A stretch of 14,314 nucleotides of DNA from RXIX01 sp003989075 (GTDB lineage: Bacteria > Pseudomonadota > Gammaproteobacteria > Competibacterales > Competibacteraceae): NCBI GenBank assembly GCA_029780415.1, contig JAKOYN010000089.1:1-14314 (forward strand), given 5' to 3'. Of this stretch, positions 6,595-14,140 are shown one piece after another (position 1 is the first letter of the stretch; each line of letters opens with the position of its first letter). Below the pieces are notes generated by a model. The model saw only the letters and a list, made by a program, of their open reading frames with translations. It did no database searches and was not told the origin of the DNA. The position numbers were made by a program, and so were the translations under genes.

Positions 6595-8057
6595 GCCGTC
6601 GCGCCGCCCTTCATCCTGGCCTGGCGTTTTTCCGCCTGCCGCCGCGCCGCCGCTTCGGCTTTCGCCTGTTCCGCCCGCACCAGCCGGGCTTGCCGCTGTT
6701 CCAGCAACCGGCGGGTTTCCCTGGCTTTCTGTTCCGCCCGTTGCCGGGCTTCGAGCGCACCGCGGGCGTATTCAAAATACTGCACCAGCGGAATATGGGA
6801 GGGGCAGGCGAAGGCGCAGGAACCGCAACTGATGCAATCGATCAACCCGAACGCCTGCGCGCCGTCCAGATCGTCGTGGCGGGCGCGTTTGGACATTTCC
6901 AGCGGCATCAGACCCATCGGACAGGCTTCGACGCAGCGCCCGCAGCGGATGCAGGGCGAAGGCGTCGCCGCTAGCCGCAACTCGGCAGCAGTCAGCGCCA
7001 GAATACCGTTGGTGCCCTTGACGATGGGGACCTGAGTGCCGGGCAGCGGATGGCCCATCATCGGCCCGCCCATCAACAGGCGGGCGGGTGCATCCGTCGT
7101 GCCGCCACAAAAGGCCAGCAGATCCTCCACCAGCGCGCCGATGGGCGCCTCCAGGTTTTTCGGCTCGGCCACCGCACCACCGGTGACCGTCACAATCCGC
7201 GAGATCAGCGGACGCGCCTGACGCAGCGCCCGATGCACGGCGTAGGCGGTACCGACATTATGCACCAGCACCCCGGTATCGGTGCCGCGCCCCCCAGCAG
7301 GCGTTTCCAGACCCGTCAAAATCTGGATCAACTGCTTGGCTGAACCGGCGGGATAGCGCGATGGCACCACCACCACCCGGATCTGCCCTTCGTTCTGGCA
7401 AGCCGCTTTCATGCGGGCCACTGCTTCCGGCTTGTTGTCCTCGATGGCGATCACGGCATTGGGCGCCTGCAACGCATGGAGCATCAGGCGGACGCCATCC
7501 ACGATATGTTCCGCCCGCTCACGCATCAGCCGGTCGTCGCAGGTCATGTAGGGCTCGCACTCGGCGCCGTTGACCGCCAGGGTATGCACCCTGGCCTGCC
7601 GTGCCTTGCTGAGCTTGACCGCTGAGGGGAAATTTGCCCCACCCATGCCAACGATGCCGGCCTCGCCGATGCGGGCGGCGACTTCCTCGGGTTCCAGCGC
7701 GAATGGATCCGGTGGCGGCTCTTGTTCCAGCCATCGATCCTCGCCGTCACTCTCCAGGGTCACGGTCGGCAATGGCAGGCCGGATACGTGCGGTGCGGTG
7801 AAATCGCCGATAGCCGTGATGACGCCGGAGGTGGGTGCATGAACCGGGGCCGAAACGCCGCCCTGCTCCTGGCCTAGCAGCTCCCCTTTGCGCACGGTCT
7901 GGCCGACCTTGACCACCGCCACCGCCGACCGGCCAGTGTGCTGTTGCAGCGGAACGTGCAGCCGGGATGGCATCGGCAGAATCTGAATCGCTTGTTCGGC
8001 GCTCAGATGCTTCTGTCCGGCCGGATGCACGCCACCCCAGAAATCAAAGAGTTTCAT
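6591..8057 (-). CDS. rnfC: Rnf electron transport complex subunit RnfC (NADH-binding, 2 x 4Fe-4S)
   Basis: RnfC is the cytoplasmic peripheral subunit that binds NADH/FMN. The 488-residue product begins MKLFDFWGGVHPAGQKHLS, with a lipoyl-like/biotin-like region (about 40-85), the dinucleotide loop GMGGANFPSAVKL (137-149), NGAECEPYMTCDD (163-175) and two 4Fe-4S motifs (Cys369, 372, 375, 379 and Cys408, 411, 414, 418). It ends in a charged Ala/Arg/Gln-rich coiled coil (about 432-483), as in other gammaproteobacterial RnfC/RsxC proteins. I chose the ATG at 8057, four bases after the rnfB stop and with GGAG about 9 nt upstream; the in-frame TTG at 8072 is unlikely. Confidence 0.96.
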   Translation of the reverse strand: MKLFDFWGGVHPAGQKHLSAEQAIQILPMPSRLHVPLQQHTGRSAVAVVKVGQTVRKGELLGQEQGGVSAPVHAPTSGVITAIGDFTAPHVSGLPLPTVTLESDGEDRWLEQEPPPDPFALEPEEVAARIGEAGIVGMGGANFPSAVKLSKARQARVHTLAVNGAECEPYMTCDDRLMRERAEHIVDGVRLMLHALQAPNAVIAIEDNKPEAVARMKAACQNEGQIRVVVVPSRYPAGSAKQLIQILTGLETPAGGRGTDTGVLVHNVGTAYAVHRALRQARPLISRIVTVTGGAVAEPKNLEAPIGALVEDLLAFCGGTTDAPARLLMGGPMMGHPLPGTQVPIVKGTNGILALTAAELRLAATPSPCIRCGRCVEACPMGLMPLEMSKRARHDDLDGAQAFGLIDCISCGSCAFACPSHIPLVQYFEYARGALEARQRAEQKARETRRLLEQRQARLVRAEQAKAEAAARRQAEKRQARMKGGATA

Positions 8058-8061
8058 GGCA

Positions 8062-8595
8062 TCAAACTCCAAAACCCAGCGCCGGCTTGGGCCAGTGCCA
8101 GGTCTTCAGGGCGGGCGCGACGGGACGCAGTTGCAGGCACTCGGTCGGACACACGTCCACGCACAGCCCGCAGCCGATGCATGCATCCTGCATGACACCG
8201 TGAATTTGCTTGGGCGCACCAATGATGGCGTCGGTCGGACAACGCTTGCCGCAGTGGGCGCAACCGATGCAGGTCGCTTCGTCGATCCGGGCGAGTAGCG
8301 GCGGACCGCTGTGCGATGCGCCGTCCACCGCGACGCCCAGCTTCGCCGCCAACGCCTGGACCAGGGTCGGACCGCCCGGCGGGCAGAGCGTGACGGACGC
8401 CTTGCCGGTGGCCAGGGCTTCCGCCGCGCCGCTGCAACCCGGATAACCGCACTGCCCGCAGTTCACCCCCGGCAGCATCTGCTGGATTTCCTCATGCACG
8501 GGGTTGCTCTCGACGCGCAGATAACGGGCGGCAAGACCCAGCCCCCAGCCCAGCGCGACTCCCAACAGCGTCAAACTCAATACAGCGGCAATCAT
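8062..8595 (-). CDS. rnfB: Rnf electron transport complex subunit RnfB (iron-sulfur ferredoxin-like)
   Basis: A 177-residue iron-sulfur subunit. A hydrophobic N-terminal anchor (2-24) is followed by a four-cysteine cluster domain CGQCGYPGC (Cys46, 49, 54 plus Cys71) and two ferredoxin-type 4Fe-4S motifs (Cys109, 112, 115, 119 and Cys139, 142, 145, 149). RnfB is the likely electron exit/entry point to ferredoxin. The ATG at 8595 has GGAG about 9 nt upstream. It follows rnfA after 87 bp, the largest gap between rnfA and rnfE. I saw no promoter or terminator in that gap. Confidence 0.95.
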   Translation of the reverse strand: MIAAVLSLTLLGVALGWGLGLAARYLRVESNPVHEEIQQMLPGVNCGQCGYPGCSGAAEALATGKASVTLCPPGGPTLVQALAAKLGVAVDGASHSGPPLLARIDEATCIGCAHCGKRCPTDAIIGAPKQIHGVMQDACIGCGLCVDVCPTECLQLRPVAPALKTWHWPKPALGFGV

Positions 8596-8682
8596 CTCAA
8601 TGTGCTCCCAGAATTTGAAAAGCTGTCCTCACTCTCCTTCCTTTCCAGCCAGGCAACCCGGAGACGGTATCGACACATTGCC

Positions 8683-9264
8683 CTAGCGCGTCGGCAGGCC
8701 CACAAATCCCATAAACGCCAGCGACAGCAGGCCGGCAGCGATGAAACCGATCGGGGCGCCGGCGAAGGCTTCCGGTACGTTGGCCAGCGCCAGCCGCTCG
8801 CGCAAACCGGCGAACAGCACTAGCACCAGGGTAAATCCCAGGGCGGAACCGAACCCGAACAACAGGCTTTCCAAAAGGCTGTGCGGCTGCTGGATATTCA
8901 GCAGTGCCATGCCGAACACGGCGCAGTTGGTGGTGATCAGCGGCAAATAGATGCCGAGTACCTGATAAAGCATGGGACTGGCCTTGCGGATGAACATCTC
9001 GGTGAATTGCACCAGTGCGGCAATCACCAGGATGAAGGCGAGAATGCGCAGGAACTGGATATCGAGCGGCATCAGCACATAGCGCTCCAATAGCCAGCAG
9101 ATCGAGACCGCCAGGGTCAACACGAAGGTGGTGGCCAGGCCCATGCCCATGGCGGAATCCACCTTGTTGGAAACGCCCATGAAAGGACACAGCCCGAGAA
9201 ATCGGACCAGCACTACGTTGTTGACCAACGCCGTACCCAGCAGAATGAACAGGTAATCGCGCAT
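8683..9264 (-). CDS. rnfA: Rnf electron transport complex subunit RnfA
   Basis: First gene of the rnf operon. The 193-residue product is a six-helix membrane protein: MRDYLFILLGTALVNNVVLVRFLGLCPFMG at the N-terminus, GMGLATTFVLTLA, IYLPLITTNCAVFG and a final LLSLAFMGFVG. The cysteines in LCP and TNC are those that with RnfE are thought to hold an iron centre in the membrane. The ATG at 9264 has an excellent ribosome site (GGAGG, 5 nt spacing). It is transcribed away from nifL and headed by a NifA/IHF/sigma-54 promoter at 9294-9403. Confidence 0.96.
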   Translation of the reverse strand: MRDYLFILLGTALVNNVVLVRFLGLCPFMGVSNKVDSAMGMGLATTFVLTLAVSICWLLERYVLMPLDIQFLRILAFILVIAALVQFTEMFIRKASPMLYQVLGIYLPLITTNCAVFGMALLNIQQPHSLLESLLFGFGSALGFTLVLVLFAGLRERLALANVPEAFAGAPIGFIAAGLLSLAFMGFVGLPTR

Positions 9265-9293
9265 ATCGGCCTCCGCGTCATGCCCCAGATTTT

Positions 9294-9310
9294 GGCAGCA
9301 ATCGTGCCAA
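9294..9310 (-). promoter_or_regulatory. Sigma-54 promoter of the rnf operon
   Basis: On the minus strand, TTGGCACGATTGCTGCC carries the full -24 element TTGGCACG and a -12 CTGC with the invariant GG-N10-GC spacing (GG at 9308-9307, GC at 9296-9295). Transcription should begin near 9283, leaving about 18 nt before the rnfA ATG, enough for its GGAGG. Together with the UAS and IHF sites upstream this is a complete NifA-dependent promoter. Confidence 0.85.
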
Positions 9311-9338
9311 AGGCATCAATCCCAATCATTCCATTTTT

Positions 9339-9351
9339 AATCAAGGCATTA
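9339..9351 (+). promoter_or_regulatory. IHF-binding site between UAS and rnf promoter
   Basis: AATCAAGGCATTA matches the IHF consensus WATCAA-N4-TTR at every defined position and is preceded by an A/T run (9333-9340). It lies midway between the NifA site (9388-9403) and the -24 element, where IHF bends DNA in known nif promoters. Confidence 0.65.
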
Positions 9352-9387
9352 TCGACTTCGCCCTGATCCGGAGAGCGAACGGCAGCG

Positions 9388-9403
9388 TGTAGGGTTTACG
9401 ACA
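9388..9403 (-). promoter_or_regulatory. NifA upstream activator sequence for rnf
   Basis: TGT-AGGGTTTACG-ACA is an exact TGT-N10-ACA NifA site, palindromic in its half-sites, centred about 90 bp upstream of the rnf -24 element. It could in principle also serve the divergent nifL promoter 145-160 bp away. A 5-of-6 half-match (TGT-N10-GCA) lies at 9429-9444. The rest of the 347-bp divergent region holds no gene that I can see. Confidence 0.8.
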
Positions 9404-9545
9404 TTGCGGCGCGCGATCCGGTGTCGGTTGTGGCAAATGCGGCACTGCAATCCGGTCGATGGGTTACCGCCGTCGGTCGATCAATCTTTGCGAAATCGTG
9501 GAGAAAAGCCGGTCGATTCCAGTCGGCTGTCCCCGATAGTGGCGC

Positions 9546-9562
9546 TGGTCACGGTTTTGCAT
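9546..9562 (+). promoter_or_regulatory. Possible sigma-54 promoter of nifL-nifA
   Basis: TGGTCACGGTTTTGCAT has GG (9547-9548), N10, GC (9559-9560) and a perfect TTTTGCA -12 element, but its -24 block keeps only TGG. It resembles the weak, NtrC-activated type of nifL promoter known in Klebsiella. Transcription would start near 9571, downstream of the ATG at 9561 and 40 nt before the ATG at 9612. I found no convincing NtrC site. Confidence 0.4.
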
Positions 9563-9611
9563 GGTGCTGTTAAACCACCTTTTCACTGCAAGCACAGCGC
9601 CGAGCACGCCC

Positions 9612-11192
9612 ATGACTACGCATGACGATCAGAAGACAGTCGGCCGCTCTTCCACCACCAAAACCGACGCGAGCGAACCCGGTCCGACCGCCGACAATCT
9701 GCCGCCCTGGGTGTTCGCCAAAATTGTGGATCAGTTGACCACCGCCGTTTGCCTCACCGACACCGCCGCCAAAATTCTTTACGTCAATCGAGCATTTACC
9801 GATGTCACCGGCTACGCCGCCGGCGAAGTGATCGGCAAAAGCACGTCCATGCTGTCCGACCAGTGCACTCCGCCCCGGGTCTACGAGCAGATGTGGCGCC
9901 AGATCAAGCGCGGCCAACCCTGGACCGGGCTGCTGGCCAACCGCCGCAGGCAGGATACGGTGTACCTGGCGGAACTCACCGTGCTGCCGGTGCGCGATGA
10001 ATGGGCGCAAACCGCTTGTTTTATGGGCATTTATCGCGACGTGACCGCCATGCACCACCTGGAGCAGCAGGTGCATTATCAGAAGGCGCTGATCGAATCG
10101 ATGGTAGACGCCGCGCCAACGGTGATCGCCCTGCTGGACGAAAACGGGCGGGTGATTCTCGACAACCACGAGTACAAGAAGTTGGTCGGCGACCTGCGGG
10201 TGCGCGAGCCGGCAGCGGAATTCCTGCACGCCCTGCGCGAAACCCTGGGCGATAGCTTTCCTTGGGGCGGGACTGAACACGGTTTTCGCGACAAGGAGGT
10301 CAGCTTCGATCCGGGTGGCAAGGGGCAGCCGCGCTGGTTCTCCTGTTCCGGGGTCTGGTTTCGCGAGCAGGACAGCAGTGCTGCCAATTTCTTCAAACCG
10401 GTGCGGCAAACCTATCTGCTCTTGATGGCCACCGAAATCACCTCGCTCAAGCGCGAGCAGGAAGCGGTCGGCATGAACGCCATGCGCGCTCTGCTGGCCG
10501 AGCAGGAACGGGTGCGCAGTATGCGCGAAGCGCTGCAAGCCGCCATTTTTCAGATGCAGGGACCGCTGAACCTGATCGCCGCCGCCCACGATATGCTGGA
10601 ACGGCGCGGTGTCCAGGGTGATCCGGCTCTGCGCCACGCCCTGCGCCAGGCGACCACGACCGGTCAGGCGGCGCTGAAGCGACTGCGCGCGCTGATCCCT
10701 GAAGTGCCGCCGGAAACGGCAGCGCCGGTCAACATCAATCAGTTGTTACGCGAGGTGCTGGAACTGTGCAAACAGCGCCTGTTGGCGGGCGGCATGATCG
10801 TGGACTGGAAGCCGGCGCCAATGCTGCCCACCATCACGGCGCGGGCCAGTCGCCTGCGCGGCATGTTCAAGCAGTTGCTCGACAACGCGCTGGACGCCAT
10901 GGAAGGCAATCGCCACCAGCCCCGCGAACTGCGCATCGTCACCGGTATCCGCGACCAGGCGGTGCAGATCACCATTGAGGACACCGGACCCGGCATACCT
11001 CCGGATTTGCACTGGCGGATTTTTGAACCGTTCTTCACCAGCAAGCGCGTCGCGACCCATGTCGGCCTCGGTCTGGCCATGGTGCAGGAGGTGGTCAACG
11101 AGCAGCGTGGCGTGATTGCTCTCGATCCCGGCTACACCGCCGGCTGCCGCTGGCAGGTTTCGCTGCCCATCAAATATATCGAAGGCACCTGA
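9612..11192 (+). CDS. nifL: Nitrogen fixation negative regulator NifL
   Basis: NifL is a cytoplasmic flavoprotein that binds and inhibits NifA in response to oxygen/redox, fixed nitrogen (through GlnK) and ADP. The 526-residue product has a FAD-type PAS1 domain (about 34-148; LTDTAAKILYVNRAFTDVTGY and PWTGLLANRR with the conserved Trp), a second PAS domain (about 158-275), a helical dimer region with AAIFQMQGPLNLI, and a GHKL ATPase domain with LLDNALDAME (N-box), DTGPGIPP and GLGLAMV. The position of the phosphorylatable-type His seen in Azotobacter NifL (AAIH) is Phe313 here, in line with NifL not being a working kinase. I chose ATG 9612 over 9561 because the N-terminal length fits the family and a promoter-like element covers 9561; neither has a good ribosome site. 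Confidence 0.93.
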   Translation: MTTHDDQKTVGRSSTTKTDASEPGPTADNLPPWVFAKIVDQLTTAVCLTDTAAKILYVNRAFTDVTGYAAGEVIGKSTSMLSDQCTPPRVYEQMWRQIKRGQPWTGLLANRRRQDTVYLAELTVLPVRDEWAQTACFMGIYRDVTAMHHLEQQVHYQKALIESMVDAAPTVIALLDENGRVILDNHEYKKLVGDLRVREPAAEFLHALRETLGDSFPWGGTEHGFRDKEVSFDPGGKGQPRWFSCSGVWFREQDSSAANFFKPVRQTYLLLMATEITSLKREQEAVGMNAMRALLAEQERVRSMREALQAAIFQMQGPLNLIAAAHDMLERRGVQGDPALRHALRQATTTGQAALKRLRALIPEVPPETAAPVNINQLLREVLELCKQRLLAGGMIVDWKPAPMLPTITARASRLRGMFKQLLDNALDAMEGNRHQPRELRIVTGIRDQAVQITIEDTGPGIPPDLHWRIFEPFFTSKRVATHVGLGLAMVQEVVNEQRGVIALDPGYTAGCRWQVSLPIKYIEGT

Positions 11193-11214
11193 TCGCTACC
11201 GAAGAGACGCCCTC

Positions 11215-12747
11215 GTGGATCATGCGGAATTGTTGGAGATCGAACTGGCGACCCTGTTCGGGGTGAGCCGGGTTCTCAGCCAGCCCTGCCCGCTGCGGGA
11301 AACGCTCGCGCGGATCCTGCAGGTGCTGCACGACCGGGGCGAACTGCTGCGTGGCACGGTGTCGCTGGTGGATCCAGACAGCGGCGCCTTGCTGGTCAGC
11401 GCGATCCACGGCCAACACGCGTCACCGGACGATGAGCCGGTGCGCTATCTGCCGGGTGAAGGCTTGATCGGCATGGTGCTGGAACGAGGCGAAAAAGTGG
11501 TGTTGCCGCGCATCGCCGATGAACCGCGCTTTCTCAACCGATTGCGCTTGTACGACCGGGACTTGCCGTTCATCGGTGTGCCGATCCGGGCGGGACCGGG
11601 GCAATACAGTGGCGTGCTGGCGGCGCAACCGCCCTGCCGCGACCAGTGGCTGCAGGAGCGTGCCCGCTTTCTGGAGATGGTCGCCAACCTGATCGCTCGC
11701 AGTGTGCAAACCGCCCGCGATGCAGAGCGCGAGCGCGGCGCGCTGACCGCCGAACGCGACAGCCTGCGGCGCGCGGTGCGTGGCCGTCATGGTTTCGACA
11801 GCATGGTCGGTCACAGCCAGCCGATGCAGCGGGTGTTCGAGCAGGTGCGGCAGGTGGCGAAGTGGAACACCACGGTGCTGGTCCGGGGCGAATCCGGTAC
11901 CGGCAAGGAATTGATCGCCTGCGCCATCCACTACAACTCGCCGCGCGCCGGCGGACCGTTGCTCAAGCTGAACTGCGCGGCTCTACCGGACAATCTGCTG
12001 GAATCGGAATTGTTCGGCCACGAAAAGGGCGCGTTTACCGGTGCGATCAACCCGCGCAAGGGCCGTTTCGAGCAGGCCCACGGCGGCACTTTGTTCCTGG
12101 ATGAGATCGGCGATATTTCTCCGACGTTTCAGGCCAAGCTGTTGCGGGTCTTGCAGGAAGGCGAGTTGGAACGGGTCGGTAGCAGCCAGACCCTGCGCGT
12201 CGACGTGCGGATCATCGCCGCCACCAACCGCGACCTGGAAACGGCGGTGGAAGCCGGCGAGTTTCGGGAGGACCTGTATTACCGGCTCAACGTGATGCCG
12301 ATTTTCATGCCGGCATTGCGCGAGCGCCCGGAGGACATTCCCGATCTGGCACGGTTTCTGGTAGACAAAATCGCCAGGCAGCAGGGCCGTATGCTGACCA
12401 TCACTGACAGCGCCATCTGTTCGCTGATGCGGCATCCCTGGCCCGGCAATGTGCGCGAGCTGGAAAACTGTCTGGAGCGCAGCGCGATCATGAGCGCCAA
12501 CGGGGTGATCGCCCAGGATGTGATCGAGCTGAGTGGCCTGAATCCGCGCGGCGCAAGCGCGGTGCTGCCTTCCATGGGGAGCAAGCTCGATCTGGACGAT
12601 CCTGATCTGGATGAGCGGGAGCGAGTCATCGCGGCTTTGGAGCAGGCCGGCTGGGTGCAGGCCAAGGCCGCCCGCCTGCTGGGCATGACCCCGCGCCAGA
12701 TCGCCTACCGGATTCAGATTCTCGATATCAAGATGCGGCGGTTGTGA
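11215..12747 (+). CDS. nifA: Nif-specific sigma-54 transcriptional activator NifA
   Basis: NifA binds TGT-N10-ACA sites and drives sigma-54 RNA polymerase at nif promoters. From GTG 11215 the product has 510 residues: a GAF domain (about 20-165; GEGLIGMVLERGE, DLPFIGVPI), a linker, an AAA+ domain with Walker A GESGTGKE (225-232), the sigma-54 contact GAFTGA (272-277), Walker B GGTLFLDE (290-297) and WPGNVRELEN, and a Fis-type helix-turn-helix (about 473-507, AKAARLLGMTPRQIAYRIQ). There is no cysteine cluster in the interdomain linker, so it is the NifL-controlled type rather than the directly oxygen-sensitive rhizobial type. GTG 11215 lies 22 bp after nifL; the longer start at 11116 would sit inside nifL and add residues foreign to the family. 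The ribosome site is weak. Confidence 0.95.
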   Translation: MDHAELLEIELATLFGVSRVLSQPCPLRETLARILQVLHDRGELLRGTVSLVDPDSGALLVSAIHGQHASPDDEPVRYLPGEGLIGMVLERGEKVVLPRIADEPRFLNRLRLYDRDLPFIGVPIRAGPGQYSGVLAAQPPCRDQWLQERARFLEMVANLIARSVQTARDAERERGALTAERDSLRRAVRGRHGFDSMVGHSQPMQRVFEQVRQVAKWNTTVLVRGESGTGKELIACAIHYNSPRAGGPLLKLNCAALPDNLLESELFGHEKGAFTGAINPRKGRFEQAHGGTLFLDEIGDISPTFQAKLLRVLQEGELERVGSSQTLRVDVRIIAATNRDLETAVEAGEFREDLYYRLNVMPIFMPALRERPEDIPDLARFLVDKIARQQGRMLTITDSAICSLMRHPWPGNVRELENCLERSAIMSANGVIAQDVIELSGLNPRGASAVLPSMGSKLDLDDPDLDERERVIAALEQAGWVQAKAARLLGMTPRQIAYRIQILDIKMRRL

Positions 12748-12764
12748 CTGCGGCGTCCGAACCC

Positions 12765-12792
12765 CGCCAGGGAGGGCTGTTGTTCCCTGGCG
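12765..12792. terminator. Hairpin, likely bidirectional terminator between nifA and hppA
   Basis: CGCCAGGGA (12765-12773) and TCCCTGGCG (12784-12792) form a perfect 9-bp stem with a 10-base loop. It sits 18 bp after the nifA stop and 28 bp from the stop of the convergent hppA remnant. No T-run follows on either side, so it is not a classical intrinsic terminator, but position and stem strength fit a 3'-end structure. Confidence 0.55.
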
Positions 12793-12819
12793 AGACTCCG
12801 TCGACCGCGCCGCGGCCAG

Positions 12820-14042
12820 CTAAACCGATTCGGTAACGGTTTTGCCGTCGTCGGTGCCCTGCTCGTCATCGGAGCCCGGAACATCGATCCGCATCCGGTA
12901 GAAACTGCGGAACACGAACACCAGATTGACCACCAGAAACAGCGTTGCCATGTTGGTAACCAATGCCTGCTGACCCTGGGCGATCAGGCCGACCGCCATT
13001 TCCACCGCCAGCAGGCCGAACAGGGTGGTGAATTTGATGATTGGGTTCATCGCCACAGAAGCGGTGTCCTTGAACGGATCACCCACCGTATCGCCCACCA
13101 CGGCAGCGGCATGCAACTCGGTGCCCTTGGCGTGCAGCTCGGTCTCGACGATCTTCTTGGCGTTGTCCCACGCGCCGCCGGCATTGGCCATGAACACGGC
13201 CTGATACAGCCCGATGATCGCCAGCGAAATCAGATAGCCGATGAAGAAAAACGGCTCGATGAAGGCGCAGGCCAGGGTGCCGAAAAACACCGCCATGAAG
13301 ATATTGAACATGCCCTTTTGTGCATAGATCGTGCAAATCTCCACCACCTTCTTGCTGTCTTGGGCGGACGCCTTGGTGGCGCCATCGAGCTTCATGTGGT
13401 CCTTGATATATTCCACCGCCCGATAGGCGCCGGTGGACACCGCCTGGGTTGAAGCGCCGGAGAACCAGAAGATGGTCGCACCACCGGAAATCAGGCCGAG
13501 CAGAAACGGCGGATGCAGCAGCGATAGCTTGTCGAGATTTTCGGTCAGGCCGCCAGTCAGCAGCATCACGATCGAGAACACCATGCATGGTCGCTGCGCC
13601 GACCACAGCGGTGCCGATCAGCACTGGCTTGGCGGTGGCCTTGAAGGTGTTGCCAGCGCCGTCGTTCTCTTCCAGCAGTTCCTTGGCGACTTCAAAGTTC
13701 GGCTCAAAGCCAAAGTCGCGCTTCACTTCAGCCTCAATGCCGGGCAGTTGCTCGATGGTGGACAGTTCGAAAACTGATTGGGCATTGTCGGTCACCGGCC
13801 CGTAGCTGTCCACTGCGATGGTCACCGGACCCATGCCGAGGAAGCCGAACGCGACCAGGCCGAACGAGAACACGGCGGCCATGATGGCGGCCTTGGCCGG
13901 CACCGGGTTGATGACGGCGGCCAGGTCGTGCTGCGACACGAGGTAGGCGCCCGACATCAGGCCCACGATCACTACGCCCATCCAGAAGGCGGAGAAGTTG
14001 CCAGCGGTCACAACTTCGCGGACGTGGCTCGAACGGACCGAG
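12820..14042 (-). pseudogene. hppA: Membrane-bound proton-translocating pyrophosphatase, truncated and frameshifted
   Basis: Two minus-strand frames together encode about 405 residues of an H+-PPase, which pumps ions across the membrane by hydrolysing pyrophosphate. The first frame (14042 to about 13586) holds TAGNFSAFWMGVV, the acidic loop VDSYGPVTDNAQSVFELS and GNTFKATAKPVLIG. The second (13584 to the TAG at 12820) resumes exactly where the first breaks, with MVFSIVMLLTGGL, then WFSGASTQAVSTGAYRAVEYI and the last catalytic loop GDTVGDPFKDTASVAMNPIIK. The break is a 4-bp CATG duplication at 13582-13589. The N-terminal 250-300 residues, including the first catalytic loop, are missing because an IS200/IS605-type element adjoins at about 14043. 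The second frame could be re-initiated at its own ATG (13584), but it could not make a working pump. Confidence 0.88.
13582..13589. repeat. 4-bp tandem duplication CATGCATG in hppA
   Basis: The sequence CCATGCATGG (13581-13590) stands where removing four bases gives CCATGG and restores an uninterrupted pyrophosphatase reading frame (GATM-VFSIVML). It is therefore an insertion of CATG by duplication and the cause of the frameshift. Confidence 0.8.
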
Positions 14043-14140
14043 TTGACATCCTCCCCTCCCTGAAGGGAGGGGATTCCTGACTCACTTCAGAGCCAGCGTA
14101 TGATGCCCCATACGGAGAATGTTCAGTGCTGCGTTCACGT
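14043..14140 (-). ncRNA. Candidate TnpB omega-RNA scaffold (right end)
   Basis: In characterised TnpB systems a non-coding RNA overlaps the 3' end of tnpB, ends in the right-end hairpin and runs on into flanking DNA that acts as guide. The same layout is present here: tnpB 3' end, stop at 14082, hairpin at 14052-14073, element end near 14043. The 5' limit given is arbitrary, and nothing in the sequence proves expression. The guide would be read from hppA (about 14023-14042). Confidence 0.35.
14052..14073. repeat. Right-end hairpin of the IS605-type element
   Basis: A perfect 9-bp stem, 14052-14060 (TCCCCTCCC) with 14065-14073 (GGGAGGGGA), closes a four-base TGAA loop. In this transposon family such a hairpin is the recognition structure at the right end, and it also forms the 3' part of the TnpB guide RNA. 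Confidence 0.75.

Noticed and set aside
6013..7035. Long plus-strand reading frame (340 codons) across rnfD-rnfC
   Set aside because: It runs antisense over two clearly conserved genes, is rich in Arg, Gln and His, and has no ribosome site or domain.
8596..8682. Possible internal promoter or terminator between rnfA and rnfB
   Set aside because: No GG-N10-GC pair, sigma-70 pair or convincing hairpin was found in the 87 bp.
9429..9444. TGT-N10-GCA as a second NifA site
   Set aside because: It matches only five of six conserved bases; it may be an auxiliary half-site but is not supported enough to annotate.
9570..10637. Long antisense reading frame (355 codons) opposite nifL
   Set aside because: It is the mirror of nifL codon usage in GC-rich DNA; its residues show no recognisable domain and nifL on the other strand is unmistakable.
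11116..11214. Upstream extension of nifA starting inside nifL
   Set aside because: The 33 extra residues are the nifL tail read out of frame and do not resemble NifA; GTG 11215 fits the family N-terminus.
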